Shown: in pieces, positions 20,549-29,874 of the stretch | Layout: each line of letters begins with the position of its first letter | Numbering within the stretch: the first letter of the stretch is position 1 | DNA from: Thermomonas sp. S9 | GTDB lineage: Bacteria > Pseudomonadota > Gammaproteobacteria > Xanthomonadales > Xanthomonadaceae | Direction of reading: 5' to 3' | Assembly (NCBI RefSeq): GCF_024704365.1 | Contig: NZ_JAJDFY010000001.1 | Span: forward strand, 1,903,001-1,967,000 | Length of the DNA: 64,000 nucleotides | The notes under the pieces: model-generated | Told to the model about the DNA's origin: nothing | The model's input: the letters and a program-made list of their open reading frames with translations, nothing else | The model's database searches: none | Translations under genes and position numbers: made by a program

Positions 20549-21582
20549 GCGCCACCTCCCGCCGCGCCGGCCGCTTCCGTATCGAACGGCATGCGGCTGC
20601 CGCACCCTTCGAACAGGCCGTAATGCCGGCTGAAATCGCCAATGAACTGGAAGTGCGGTGCAAAGCGGGTGCCGTGCAGCATGTGCCAGGTATTGCCGCA
20701 TACCGGGAACACTTTCCCGGTGGAGATGTCGTGGTGCTTGTCCAGCACGAAACGGTGCGGGTGGTTGGGAACCGTCCCCTGGTAGATCACCGCCTGTCCG
20801 TAGTCCTCGCAGGCGCTCTCCAGCCCATCGAGCCTGAACAGGCGATAGGTCGCCGAGTAGAAGTGAACGTTGCCTGCCCGTTCCGCCAGCGCAGGGTCGG
20901 TGATCGCCAGCGGCCGGTCCTCGACCAGTCGCGGGTCGGCAAAGCCTGCAGCGTGCGCCAGGCGCAGGAAATCGTTCCAGTACAGCGCCCCGCCCAGGCA
21001 CTCGCCGTACAGCACCGGGTCGCTGCGCACCGCCTCCGGCACACGGCGGTCGGCATAGACATCGGAGAAGTAGAACTCGCCACCCGGCTTGAGCAGGCGC
21101 TGCACACCGCACAGCACCGCCGGTTTGTCCGGCGAGAGATTGACCACGCAGTTGGAGACGATGACATCGAAACTTTCCGGCGCGAGATCGAGCGCCTCCA
21201 ACTGTTCGATGTACCCATGCACGAAACGCACGTTGTCGAATCCGAAGGATTCAGCGTGATACGCCTGATGCTGGCGTGCCACATCGAGTTGCGCCTCGGT
21301 CATGTCCACCCCGACGACCTCGCCGCGCGGGCCGACCAGCTGCGCCAGCGCGTACACATCACGCCCGGCGCCGCACCCAAGGTCCAGCACGCGGCAACCC
21401 TCCAGCAGCGGCGGGCACACCAGTCCGCAGCCGTAGTAGCGGGCGAGCACGTCCGGATGGATGCGCGCCAGCAGTGGCTTCAGCCAGTCGGGCATCCGGC
21501 TTGCATCGCAGCAGGCGCTGGTCTTCAGATCCTGCGACCCCTGCAGCTGGCGGCCGTAATAGTCCTGGACGAGTTCATGCAT
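20539..21582 (-). CDS. arsM: Arsenite S-adenosylmethionine methyltransferase
   Basis: The 347-residue enzyme methylates As(III) with SAM. It shows the SAM-binding VLDLGCGAGRDVYALAQLVG, VVGVDMTEAQLDVA and SNCVVNLSPDKPAVL motifs, plus the arsenic-binding cysteines: TSACCDAS near residue 25, YYGCGLVCP, SNCVVN and PVCGNTW. A Cys pair ends the protein. ATG 21582 (MHELVQDYYG) is preferred; an in-frame GTG lies at 21594. A putative ECF promoter motif ends about 35 bp upstream. Methylated products are also the entry to the arsenosugar pathway encoded next door. Confidence 0.92.
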   Translation of the reverse strand: MHELVQDYYGRQLQGSQDLKTSACCDASRMPDWLKPLLARIHPDVLARYYGCGLVCPPLLEGCRVLDLGCGAGRDVYALAQLVGPRGEVVGVDMTEAQLDVARQHQAYHAESFGFDNVRFVHGYIEQLEALDLAPESFDVIVSNCVVNLSPDKPAVLCGVQRLLKPGGEFYFSDVYADRRVPEAVRSDPVLYGECLGGALYWNDFLRLAHAAGFADPRLVEDRPLAITDPALAERAGNVHFYSATYRLFRLDGLESACEDYGQAVIYQGTVPNHPHRFVLDKHHDISTGKVFPVCGNTWHMLHGTRFAPHFQFIGDFSRHYGLFEGCGSRMPFDTEAAGAAGGGACC

Positions 21583-21616
21583 GACGCATAACACCTGCGG
21601 AAAAGGGATACGCGTC

Positions 21617-21644
21617 AGTCGCCGTCGCAGGATATTTTCTTACA
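21617..21644 (-). promoter_or_regulatory. Putative ECF promoter for arsM-arsC-pit
   Basis: On the minus strand TGTAAGAA (21644-21637) is followed after 16 bp by GACT (21620-21617), 35 bp before the arsM ATG. The same -35-like octamer and spacing occur before arsS, bufA1 and the sigma-factor operon. The match is by eye; the -10 element is short and less certain than the -35. Confidence 0.55.
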
Positions 21645-21671
21645 GCCTCATGGCAGCCCTGCGCCACCGCG

Positions 21672-22271
21672 TCATCCGTGCTTGCCGGGCGTCCAGCCGT
21701 GACTGCCGAGCACATCATTGGCCAACGCCTGCGCATCCGGCTCCAGGGTAGTGGCCATGCTGTCGTTCCAGCGGTTGAGGAACCCGAACAGGCTGATCAC
21801 GCCCAGCAGTTCGACGATCTCGCCCTCATCCCAATGGGCGCGCAGCTCCGCCGCGATCGCGGCGTCCACGGCGTTTGGAATGCTGGCGGCGGCCACGGCG
21901 AATTCGAACGCGGCCTTCTCCGCCGGCGTGAACAGCGGGCTGTCGCGGAACTCCCACAGCGCCCGCAGGCGATCGGTGCTGGCGCCGTAGCGCTGCGCCG
22001 CCAGCGCTGCGTGCGCCTGGCAATAGCGGCATCCGGCGGCATTGCTAGCCAGCAGCGCGACCAGCCGCTTCTGCTCGCTGGTGACACGTCCATGATTGAC
22101 CATCACCGCGCGGTTGAGCGCCACGAAGGCGCGCGCGATGGCCGGACGGTAAGCCATGGTGCGCACGCTGTTGGGCACGAACCCCAGGGTTTCCTGGAAG
22201 AACGCCATCAGCTCGGCCAGTTCGGGATCAGGGATGGCGGACGCGGGTGGCAAGAGAGGCATGGTGGTCAT
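21672..22271 (-). CDS. Carboxymuconolactone decarboxylase / AhpD-like protein
   Basis: The 199-residue protein matches the peroxidase-related CMD family: LAELMAFFQETLGFVPNSVRTMAYRP, FVALNRAVMVNHGRVTSEQKRLVALLASNAAGCRYCQAHAALAA. The C-R-Y-C pair with a following His is the AhpD-type redox site. Such proteins reduce peroxides or act with thiol relays. It is the last gene of the arsenosugar operon, its start lying inside the end of the glycosyltransferase gene (44-bp overlap). The exact role in arsenic metabolism is not known to me. Confidence 0.8.
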   Translation of the reverse strand: MTTMPLLPPASAIPDPELAELMAFFQETLGFVPNSVRTMAYRPAIARAFVALNRAVMVNHGRVTSEQKRLVALLASNAAGCRYCQAHAALAAQRYGASTDRLRALWEFRDSPLFTPAEKAAFEFAVAAASIPNAVDAAIAAELRAHWDEGEIVELLGVISLFGFLNRWNDSMATTLEPDAQALANDVLGSHGWTPGKHG

Positions 22272-22932
22272 ACTCAAAGACAATGGAAGCATGGCGACCG
22301 GGCGAAGACGCGCTCCAGTCGGGCGGTAGTGCCGCCAGATCGGCGGGCTCGTCGATGTCGTGCAGTGGCGGCCGACGCGCCAGGGTCCAGCCCAGCTGGC
22401 ACAACCGCTCCTGCGTCTGGGCGGCGACCTGCGGCGTGCTCCAGGCGATGCCCTGGAACAGCTGCGGGCTGAAACGGCGCAGCCCCAGCAGCACGTAGCC
22501 GCCGTCATGGCTCGGAACCATCACCGCATCATGCGCGGCCAGCTGCGCCGCCGCATCGCGCAGCCGCGCGGCGGTAAGCCCCGGGCAATCGGTGCCGATC
22601 AACAGCACGGACGCACCGTGCGCCAGAGTCCGGGCGGCCGCGAGTGCCAGGCGATCGCCCAGGTCGCCATCCCCTTGCCCTTGCCATCCCAACGGCCAGG
22701 CCAAGTCGCGGAACGGCCGCCACACGGGGGTCCGCGGGTGCGGCGTGACGCACAGCTCGACCGGGCCCAGCGCGGCCGCCAATGCCTGCTGCACGGTGTA
22801 CCGCAACATGCGCTGCGCGAGCAGCGCCGCTCCCTGCGCGCCCAGGGCCGGGATCAACCGCGTCTTGACCCTCCCCGGTTGTGGCGCCTTGGCAAAGATC
22901 ACCGTACGCACCTGCTCGCTCACCGCGCTCAT
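22228..22932 (-). CDS. TIGR04282-family arsenosugar biosynthesis glycosyltransferase
   Basis: The 234-residue protein begins TVIFAKAPQPGRVKTRLIPALG, the hallmark of the DUF2064/TIGR04282 family. It continues with VLLIGTDCPGLTAARLRDA and VMVPSHDGGYVLLGLRR, a nucleotidyl/glycosyl-transferase-like A fold. TIGR04282 genes are named for their occurrence beside arsS. ATG 22932 overlaps the stop of the next upstream glycosyltransferase gene. The donor and acceptor sugars are not determined by sequence. Confidence 0.85.
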   Translation of the reverse strand: MSAVSEQVRTVIFAKAPQPGRVKTRLIPALGAQGAALLAQRMLRYTVQQALAAALGPVELCVTPHPRTPVWRPFRDLAWPLGWQGQGDGDLGDRLALAAARTLAHGASVLLIGTDCPGLTAARLRDAAAQLAAHDAVMVPSHDGGYVLLGLRRFSPQLFQGIAWSTPQVAAQTQERLCQLGWTLARRPPLHDIDEPADLAALPPDWSASSPGRHASIVFEYDHHASLATRVRHP

Positions 22933-23600
22933 CGGTAGGTCCTCGCCAGCTGCTCTACTGGCGCGCCGCAGAAATGCCGCCAGCGCAGCCACCACATCAG
23001 CGCGATGGTGCGCCATACGCCGCGGGTCTCCCAACGCCGGCCGGAGGTGCGCGCGTGCAGCCGCAGACAGGCAGGCCGACCGAGCCTTCGCTTGAGTGCC
23101 CGGCAGATGTCGATGTCCTCCATCAAGGGCTGCTTGGGAAAGCCACCGACCGCATAGAAAGCGGCACGGGTCATGAACAACGCCTGGTCGCCGGTGGCGA
23201 TGCCCGACAGGCGCGAACGCAGATTCATCATCATGGCCACGACCGGCAGCATCCTCGATGTTCCCTCGATCCGCACGTCGAAGCGCCCCCAGGCGCGCCC
23301 CTGCAACGCCTGCAGCAGCGCGAGGAGCGCGCCATCGGGCAGGCGCGTATCGGCATGCAGGAACAGCAGCGCCTCCCCCGTGCTGGCATGCGCGCCGACG
23401 TTCATCTGGCAGGCGCGGCTGGGGGTGCTGTCCAGCACCCGCAATCCCGCCGCGCGGGCGATCGCCGCGGAACCATCGCGACTCCCCCCATCCACCAGCA
23501 GCACCTCCGCGCCCGCACGCGCGAACCTCATCAGATGCGCGCACAGTGCCGGCAGCTGCGCCGCCTCGTCGAGCATGGGGACGATGATCGACACCCGCAT
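22929..23600 (-). CDS. TIGR04283-family arsenosugar biosynthesis glycosyltransferase
   Basis: A 223-residue GT2-type enzyme: VSIIVPMLDEAAQLPALCAH, VLLVDGGSRDGSAAIARAAG, LLFLHADTRLPDGAL with the DXD-like HADT, then GFPKQPLMEDIDICRALKRR. A short hydrophobic/basic tail may touch the membrane. TIGR04283 enzymes accompany arsS in arsenosugar clusters. Its stop overlaps the TIGR04282 start (ATGA), so both enzymes should be made in similar amounts. Confidence 0.87.
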   Translation of the reverse strand: MRVSIIVPMLDEAAQLPALCAHLMRFARAGAEVLLVDGGSRDGSAAIARAAGLRVLDSTPSRACQMNVGAHASTGEALLFLHADTRLPDGALLALLQALQGRAWGRFDVRIEGTSRMLPVVAMMMNLRSRLSGIATGDQALFMTRAAFYAVGGFPKQPLMEDIDICRALKRRLGRPACLRLHARTSGRRWETRGVWRTIALMWWLRWRHFCGAPVEQLARTYR

Positions 23601-23602
23601 GG

Positions 23603-24433
23603 TCAGTGCCTGCCGTCGTTGAGGCGCCAGTCGTAGTCGCCGAAACGCACCGGCAGCGCACCACTGCGCAGCGCGCTGGCCTGTGCCTGGCTGAGGCCCA
23701 GGTCCGCGGCGTGGCCGGCCAGGAAGTCCTCGAGGCGGTGCCAGCCGCCAAAGCCCTGCTCGAAGTCCCCGCGGTACCACTTGAAGATCGGCGAGACGAC
23801 CAGCGCCTCGCCGCGCACCCCGTTGCGGCTCCGGTCGGAGAGGAAACGCCGCATCTGGTCTTCCAGCTGCGCATCGAGCCGCTCCGCGGCGTAGGCTTCC
23901 GGGCGCAGGGCCGGGCAGCCGATGCTGGCGCAGTTGAGTGCGAAGTGGATGCGTGGATCGCGGTAGCGTCTGGAGCCGCGAATCAGGCCATGCTCGATGT
24001 CGTCGAGCGAGCGGGTCTGCCCGAGCAGGGGAATGAACGGCTTCTGCCACGGAGAACGCAGCAGCGAGCCGAGGTCCTTGATCGACGCGATCCCCGGATA
24101 GCCGGTCAGGATCAGTTCCACCGTCCACGCGTTGTAGGCATTGATCAGGAACGCAAGCTGCGCCTTGTCCGACCATGTCTTAAAGGTCTCCGGCCGGACG
24201 GCCGGGAGGGCGGCGAGATAGGCGCGCAGCGCGACGCGGTCCGCCCGCATGCCGGCGTAGTCGACGGTACTGGCATGGCCATCGGGGCTCCAGTGGACGT
24301 GGGCCGCGAGAAGACGGTTCCACGCAGCGTGCTCGGGCCCGGTCTGGGCCGCTGCCGAAACCGCGAAGGCCCAGAGCCCGAGCGCGAGGACAACGGCGCG
24401 GATCCATGCATGCGATGCAAGGGAAGCGCGCAT
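23603..24433 (-). CDS. DUF547 domain secreted protein
   Basis: A 276-residue protein with a signal peptide (LALGLWAFAVSAAAQ). The DUF547 core follows: AQLAFLINAYNAWTVELILT, SIKDLGSLLRSPWQKPF, HFALNCASIGCPALRPEAY with its conserved Cys pair. DUF547 proteins are periplasmic or outer and of unknown activity, and are often found beside flavoprotein/ArsS genes in arsenosugar clusters. Three bases separate it from the oxidoreductase gene upstream and from the glycosyltransferase downstream, so it is firmly in the operon. Confidence 0.85.
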   Translation of the reverse strand: MRASLASHAWIRAVVLALGLWAFAVSAAAQTGPEHAAWNRLLAAHVHWSPDGHASTVDYAGMRADRVALRAYLAALPAVRPETFKTWSDKAQLAFLINAYNAWTVELILTGYPGIASIKDLGSLLRSPWQKPFIPLLGQTRSLDDIEHGLIRGSRRYRDPRIHFALNCASIGCPALRPEAYAAERLDAQLEDQMRRFLSDRSRNGVRGEALVVSPIFKWYRGDFEQGFGGWHRLEDFLAGHAADLGLSQAQASALRSGALPVRFGDYDWRLNDGRH

Positions 24434-24436
24434 CGT

Positions 24437-26594
24437 TCAGCCCCGCATCCAGTCGTGGTAGCGCGCGAGCATGCGCAGCAGCGCTTGCGGGGCGTGCGCA
24501 CGTTTCCATTCGCCGGCGGCGTACTTGTTTCCCTCGGCCCAGGTCGGGTACGGATGAATGGTGGCGAGGATCTTGTTCAATCCGAGCCCATGCTTCATCG
24601 CCAGGGTGAACTCGGCCAGCAGCTCACCGGCATGCACGCCGACGATGGTCACGCCGAGGATGCGGTCCTTGCCGGGCGGTGTCAGCACCTTGATCCAGCC
24701 TTCCGCGTATCCCTCGGCGATGGCGCGATCGAGATCGTCCAGCCCGTAGCGGGTGACCTCGAAGGCGACACCCCGCTCCCGCGCGTCCTGCTCGTTCAGA
24801 CCGACGCGCGCCACTTCCGGATCGACGAAGGTCACCCACGGGATGACGCGGCCGTCCATCTTGAAGCGGCGGAAACGCCCAAACAGGGCATTGACGGCGG
24901 CATACCAGGCCTGATGGCTGGCGGTGTGGGTGAACTGCCATGGCCCGGCCACGTCGCCGGCGGCATAGATATTCGGATAAAGCGTCTCCAGGTATTCGTT
25001 GGTTTCGACCGTACGCTGGGCGGGGATGCCCAGCGCCTCCAGGCCATAGCCTTGCAGTCGCGCCTGCCGGCCCACCGCGACCAGCAGTTCGTCGAATCCG
25101 AAGCGCACCTCGCCATCCGGGCCTTCCGCCACCAGGTACCGCGCCTCGCCTTCGCGCTCGACCCGCAGCGCCCGATGCCCGGCGCGCACGTCCACGCCTT
25201 CGGATTCGAGCTTTTGCTGGACGAAGGCTGAAACGTCTTCATCCTCACGCCCCATCAGGCGCGACGCCATTTCCACCTGCACCACCTGTGAACCGAGGCG
25301 GGCAAAGCTCTGCGCCAGCTCGCAGCCGATCGGCCCGCCGCCAAGCACGACCAGCCGCTGCGGCGGCTGGTCGCGGTCCTCGAGGCGTTCCCACAGGGTG
25401 TCGGAAGTCAGGTAATCGACCGCCTCGAGCCCCGGCAGCGGCGGTACGGACGGGCACGCGCCGGTGGCCAGCACGATGCTGCGCGCGGTCAGGCGCTCCT
25501 TGCCGCCCCCGGGCGCGGTGATCTCCACCGTCCACGGATCGACCAGCTGCGCATGCCCCTGGCGTACGTCCACGCCGAGCGCGGTGTAGCGCTCCACGCT
25601 GTCATGCGGCGCCACCCGGGCAATGACCGCGTGCACCCGCTGCATCACCCGGCGGAAAGCGAATGTCGGACTGACGGGCGCAAATCCCCAGCGGTCGGCA
25701 TGGCGCATCTGGTACGCGAGCCTGGCGCTCTGGATCAGCGCCTTGCTCGGCACGCAGCCGTAGTTGAGGCAGTCGCCGCCCATCTTGTGCGCCTCGACCA
25801 AGGTCACCTTGGCCTTGACCGCGGACGCGATATAGGCCGTCACCAGCCCCGCCGCACCGGCGCCAATCACGATCAGGTTGCGGTCGAAGCGCGCCGGACG
25901 CCGCCAGCGGGCATACACCCGCCGCCGCCGGAAGCGGGCGATGAGAACGCGCGCAAGCCACGGAAACAGGGCCAGCAGGGCGAACGCGCCGATCAGCTGC
26001 GGCGAAAGCACATCCCCGGGCGTCTGCACGTGCGCAAGCCGGGTACCGGCATTCACGTACACCAGGGTGCCGGCCAGCATGCCGAGCTGGCTGACCCAAT
26101 AGAAGGTCCAAGCACGCATGCGGGTGAGGCCGAACAGCAGGTTGATCAGGAAGAACGGGAATACCGGCACCAGGCGCAGGCTGAACAGGAAGAAGGCGCC
26201 GTCCCGCTGCACGCCCTTCTGGATGGCCGCAAGGCGTTGCCCGAAGCGCGCCTCGACGGCCTCGCGCAGCAGGTAGCGCGAGGCCAGGAAGGCCAGGGTC
26301 GCGCCCAGCGAGGAGGCGAACGATGCCAGTATCGTCCCCCCGACGAGCCCGAACAGGGCGCCCGCAAGCCAGGGTGAGCGCCGCGGCGCCGGGCAGCGAC
26401 AGCGCAGCGGTCAGCAGGTACAGCAGGAAGAAGCCGGCCAGGGCCAGCAGCGGATGGGCATCGCGCCATGCCGTCAGGGTGCCCAGACCCTCGCGGAGAG
26501 CCGGCAGCGACAGCCAGTGCTGGCCGCCGAACGCAATAAACAGCACGACCGCAAAGGCAATCAGCAGCAGCAGAATGCGCCTGCCGCGGGTCAT
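24437..26594 (-). CDS. VTT (TVP38/DedA-like) membrane domain fused to FAD oxidoreductase (frameshift)
   Basis: About 240 N-terminal residues form a SNARE-associated/VTT membrane domain (LSLPGAAALTLA, then GALFGLVGGTILASFASS, LRLVPVFPFFLINLLFG). A complete class-I pyridine-nucleotide disulfide oxidoreductase follows: VIGAGAAGLVTAYIASAVKA, redox CLNYGCVPSKALIQ, VVLGGGPIGCELAQSFARLG, YAAGDVAGPWQFTH, and a C-terminal dimer domain with HPYPTWAEGNKY. One extra base at 26366-26367 breaks the frame; correcting it gives 718 residues. A mercuric-reductase-like flavoprotein with this fusion is a common arsS neighbour. Its electron acceptor is unknown. Confidence 0.82.
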
Positions 26595-27559
26595 GCCGAC
26601 GCCCCAGGGTTCAGCGCGCCGCCGCAGCTGCTGCCGCAACCGGCGGTGCAGCCGTAGCAGTGGTCGGCCACCGCGATGGATTCGCCGGCGAAGTCTTGCG
26701 CCAGTAGCTCGCGCAGGTGGCGGCGGCGACCGGACAGCGGCAATTCGAGCTGCTGGTTGAAGTCGCAGTCGTACAGGTAGCCCTGCCAGTCCACGCTGAT
26801 CAGACTGCGGCACATCACCGCATCGAGGTTTTCGTCATGGTGGTTGTCCTTGAGCAGCTTCATATAGGGCACGAACTGGCCCTTGGAAATCAGCCACGAA
26901 CCGAAGCGGTTGATCGGCAGGTTGGCCAGCGCGAACAGGCGGTTGAAGACGATGCCGAAGTGTTCGGCGAGTTCGCGCTTGTAGGCGGCCTCCAGCGTCG
27001 CCTGTGCGGGCGGCAGGCTGGGGCCCTGTGGGTTGTAGACGAGGTTCAGCACCAGCCCACTGCCCGGCTGGCCGTAGCCCAGCGCGTTGAGGTTCTGCAG
27101 CGCCTTGATGCTCTTGTCGAACACGCCCTTGCCCCGCTGCTTGTCCACGTTGTCTTCGCTATAGCACGGTAGCGAGGCCACCACCTCGACCTGCTGCGCG
27201 GCGAGGAACCCGGCGAGATCCTCCTGCCCGGATTCGAACAGGATGGTCAGGTTGCAGCGGTCGATCACCTGCACGCCCAGCGCGCGTGCCTGCCGTACCA
27301 GCGCGCGAAAGCCCCCGTGCAACTCCGGCGCGCCTCCGGTCAGGTCAAGGGTCTGGATGTTGCGTGCCTGCAGCACCTGCGGGATCAGTGCCAGCGTCGC
27401 GGCATCCATCATCTCCTTGCGGTTCGGGCCCGCATTCACATGGCAATGCACGCAGGACTGGTTGCAGCGATAGCCAAGATTGACCTGCAGCGTGGCGAGC
27501 GCCTGGCGCGCGATGGCGGGGAAGTCACTGACCGCAAGCAGTGGCAGGGTGGCATGCAT
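26591..27559 (-). CDS. arsS: ArsS, arsenosugar biosynthesis radical SAM protein
   Basis: The 322-residue enzyme carries the radical SAM cluster motif CNQSCVHC in LQVNLGYRCNQSCVHCHVNA. LDLTGGAPELHG follows, with a C-terminal Cys-rich region (CRSLISVDWQGYLYDCDFNQQ and HCYGCTAGCGSSCGG) that binds an auxiliary Fe-S cluster or substrate. ArsS attaches the 5'-deoxyadenosyl group to dimethylarsinous acid, the step that makes arsenosugars from ArsM products. ATG 27559 was chosen as the conserved start. Its stop overlaps the next start (ATGA). First gene of the six-gene leftward operon, behind a putative ECF promoter. Confidence 0.92.
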   Translation of the reverse strand: MHATLPLLAVSDFPAIARQALATLQVNLGYRCNQSCVHCHVNAGPNRKEMMDAATLALIPQVLQARNIQTLDLTGGAPELHGGFRALVRQARALGVQVIDRCNLTILFESGQEDLAGFLAAQQVEVVASLPCYSEDNVDKQRGKGVFDKSIKALQNLNALGYGQPGSGLVLNLVYNPQGPSLPPAQATLEAAYKRELAEHFGIVFNRLFALANLPINRFGSWLISKGQFVPYMKLLKDNHHDENLDAVMCRSLISVDWQGYLYDCDFNQQLELPLSGRRRHLRELLAQDFAGESIAVADHCYGCTAGCGSSCGGALNPGASA

Positions 27560-27615
27560 GAAACAGCTCCAGAACCGGCGAGCGCGCAGGTGCGCACGTG
27601 ATCGCGATGGGACTC

Positions 27616-27643
27616 TGTCGCGTGCGCCAGCCGCTTTCTTACA
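27616..27643 (-). promoter_or_regulatory. Putative ECF promoter for the arsS operon
   Basis: Minus-strand TGTAAGAA (27643-27636), 16-bp spacer, GACA (27619-27616), 57 bp upstream of the arsS ATG. It shares the octamer and spacing with three other sites in the window and is arranged back-to-back with the bufA1 site about 90 bp away. Confidence 0.6.
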
Positions 27644-27734
27644 TCGCCCATTTGTCAACATGGCCTGCGAAGGGATGTGAAGACGGCGCACATGCGGAAC
27701 GCGCTCCCCTCACCAGGGCCGGGATGGCCATGCG

Positions 27735-27762
27735 TGTAAGAACCACGCCCGCTCATCCGACC
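27735..27762 (+). promoter_or_regulatory. Putative ECF promoter for bufA1-bufB-bufC-doxX
   Basis: Plus-strand TGTAAGAA (27735-27742), 16-bp spacer, GACC (27759-27762), 90 bp before the bufA1 ATG. The motif is otherwise found before arsM, arsS and the operon encoding the ECF sigma factor, each time on the strand of the gene it precedes. Confidence 0.6.
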
Positions 27763-27851
27763 AAGCCCCCGTCCACGAATGCAGGCCGCGTATCGCCCGC
27801 CTTTGCGGACACCCACATCGACCGATCCACGCCACAATCCAGGAGAGTCCC

Positions 27852-28169
27852 ATGAAATCCAGTCCCCAGCTCACCCTCGCGCTTGCCCTCGGCACCCTGC
27901 TCACGGCGGCCGCCCTGCCCGCCGCCGCACAGGACATGAAGTCCGGCGCGCACGACATGATGGCCGGCAAGGAAAAATGTTTCGGCGTCGCCCTCAAGGG
28001 CAAGAACGATTGCAAGGCCGGGCCTGGCACCACCTGTGCCGGTACCGCGAAGAAGGACTACCAGGGCAATGCCTGGAAGCTGGTGCCGGCCGGCACCTGC
28101 GAGAAGACCGTATCGAAGACCTCGCCGACCGGCTTCGGCCAGCTGGCCGCGTTCAAGGAAAAGGCCTGA
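27852..28169 (+). CDS. bufA1: BufA1-like bufferin precursor (DUF2282)
   Basis: A 105-residue exported peptide with a signal sequence ([19 protein letters not shown]) and a DUF2282 core containing four cysteines at residues 43, 54, 62 and 83 ([43 protein letters not shown]). In the bufferin family the BufB-BufC enzyme converts core cysteines to thiooxazole-type groups and the exported product sequesters copper. ATG 27852 follows AGGAGA. Immediately followed by bufB and bufC, which makes the assignment strong. Confidence 0.88.
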   Translation: MKSSPQLTLALALGTLLTAAALPAAAQDMKSGAHDMMAGKEKCFGVALKGKNDCKAGPGTTCAGTAKKDYQGNAWKLVPAGTCEKTVSKTSPTGFGQLAAFKEKA

Positions 28170-28189
28170 GCCGGACGGAGCGCCGTGCG

Positions 28190-29095
28190 ATGATGGCCTT
28201 TCCCTCCCGTCTTGCACCGTCACGCACGGCGCTCCCACCGCGTGCGGGCCTGGGGCTCAAGCCCGAGCACCTACGCGACATCTTCGCGGACGAGGGTGCC
28301 GCCGATCTCGGCTTTTTCGAAGTCCACGCGGAGAACTACATGGTGGAAGGCGGTGCCTTCCACCAGCACCTGGCCGCGATCCGCGAGCGCCATGCGCTAT
28401 CGGTGCATGGCGTCGGGCTGTCGATCGGCGCTGAGGCCCCACCCGACCGCGACCATCTGAAGCGGCTGCGCGCCCTGCTCGAACGTTACCAGCCAGAAGC
28501 GTTTTCCGAGCATCTGGCCTGGTCCAGCCACGGCCGCAATTTCTACAACGACCTGCTGCCGCTGCCCTATACCGATGCCACCTTGCACCGCGTATGCGCG
28601 CATATCGATGCCGTGCAGTCCGCGCTCGGGCGGCGCATGCTGCTGGAAAATCCGGCCACCTACATCGAGTTCACCGCGTCCACCTGGGACGAGGCCGAGT
28701 TCATCGCGGAAGTCGTCCGCCGCAGTGGCTGCGGCCTGCTGCTGGACGTCAACAATGCCCACGTCAGCGCCGTCAACCACGGCCGCGACGTGGATGCCTA
28801 CCTACAGCGCCTGCCGCTGGCGGCGGTCGGAGAAATCCACCTGGCGGGCTTTGCCGAGGAGCGCGACGCCGCAGGCGAACGGCTTCTGATCGACAGCCAC
28901 GGCGCGCCGGTCGCGGATGCGGTGTGGACGCTGTTCCGGCAGGTGATCCAGCGCCTGGGCCCGCGCCCCACGCTGATCGAGCGCGACCAGAACATTCCTC
29001 CCTTTGCCACCCTCATGGGCGAAGCGCGCGCCGCGCAGGCGATCCTTGACGACGCGCGATCCCGGCAGCCCCATCACCTGCGGGAGACCGTGTGA
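28190..29095 (+). CDS. bufB: BufB-like multinuclear non-heme iron oxidase (DUF692)
   Basis: The 301-residue TIM-barrel protein shows the DUF692/MNIO metal-ligand series: [81 protein letters not shown] and LIERDQNIP. These His, Glu and Asp residues hold two or three irons that oxidise Cys in the precursor peptide. ATG 28190 has GGACGGAG upstream; ATG 28193 is an equal alternative. It sits 20 bp after bufA1, and its stop overlaps the bufC start (TGATG). Confidence 0.9.
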   Translation: MMAFPSRLAPSRTALPPRAGLGLKPEHLRDIFADEGAADLGFFEVHAENYMVEGGAFHQHLAAIRERHALSVHGVGLSIGAEAPPDRDHLKRLRALLERYQPEAFSEHLAWSSHGRNFYNDLLPLPYTDATLHRVCAHIDAVQSALGRRMLLENPATYIEFTASTWDEAEFIAEVVRRSGCGLLLDVNNAHVSAVNHGRDVDAYLQRLPLAAVGEIHLAGFAEERDAAGERLLIDSHGAPVADAVWTLFRQVIQRLGPRPTLIERDQNIPPFATLMGEARAAQAILDDARSRQPHHLRETV

Positions 29096-29874
29096 TGGAC
29101 GCGTTCGCCCGCGCCCTGCTGGATCCGGACCAACCGCCGCCGCCCGGCATTCGCGTGCGCACCGGTGCCGATTCCGCCTCGCGCTTCGCGGTCTACCGCA
29201 ACAACGTGACGGTCTCGCTGATCGAAGCGCTGGCGGAGACCTATCCCGTCGTGCGGCAGCTGGTGGGAGAGGCGTTCTTCGCCGCCATGGCGCGCGAATA
29301 TGCACGCTGCCATCCGCCCATCTCGCCGGTGCTGGCCTGGTATGGACGGGACTTCCCCGAGTTCATCGCCGGCTTCGCCCCGGCGGCGGTGCTGTCCTAC
29401 CTGCCGGACATGGCGCGCCTGGAATGGGCCTATGGGTGCGCCTTCCACGCCGCCGATGCGTCCTCGCTGCCAGCCCAGGCCCTGCTCGAACGGGCGGCGC
29501 AGCCCGAACTGCTCGCCCGCACGCGCCTGCGCTTCGCGCCCGCCGTGCGGCTGATCCGGTCCGCGCATCCCGTCGTCTCGCTCTGGCAGGCCCATCAGGT
29601 CGAGGGCGAGATCACGCTCTCCGGGGTCGACATGGCCCGCGCCGAGGCGGCGCTGCTGGTGCGCCCGCAGTCGCACGTCCTGGTCTTGCCGATGCCGGCC
29701 CATGTTGCCGCGTTTCTGGACGAACTGATGGCGGGTGAGCCGCTCGGCCCTGCATTCGAGCGCGCTTCGGCATCGGGCCCGCTGCCGCTGCCCGAACTCT
29801 TTTCGAAACTGCTGGAGATGGGCGCCGTGGTGGCGCTCGATCCCGCTTCACCCCAGACGGGAGAGATCGCATGA
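29095..29874 (+). CDS. bufC: BufC-like partner protein (DUF2063)
   Basis: A 259-residue protein with the DUF2063 N-terminal helical region [20 protein letters not shown] then [20 protein letters not shown], and a C-terminal winged-helix-like region. In MNIO systems this partner binds the precursor peptide and presents it to BufB; it was formerly annotated as a putative DNA-binding domain. ATG 29095 overlaps the bufB stop; a GTG one codon earlier is possible. The stop overlaps the doxX start (ATGA). Confidence 0.87.
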   Translation: MDAFARALLDPDQPPPPGIRVRTGADSASRFAVYRNNVTVSLIEALAETYPVVRQLVGEAFFAAMAREYARCHPPISPVLAWYGRDFPEFIAGFAPAAVLSYLPDMARLEWAYGCAFHAADASSLPAQALLERAAQPELLARTRLRFAPAVRLIRSAHPVVSLWQAHQVEGEITLSGVDMARAEAALLVRPQSHVLVLPMPAHVAAFLDELMAGEPLGPAFERASASGPLPLPELFSKLLEMGAVVALDPASPQTGEIA

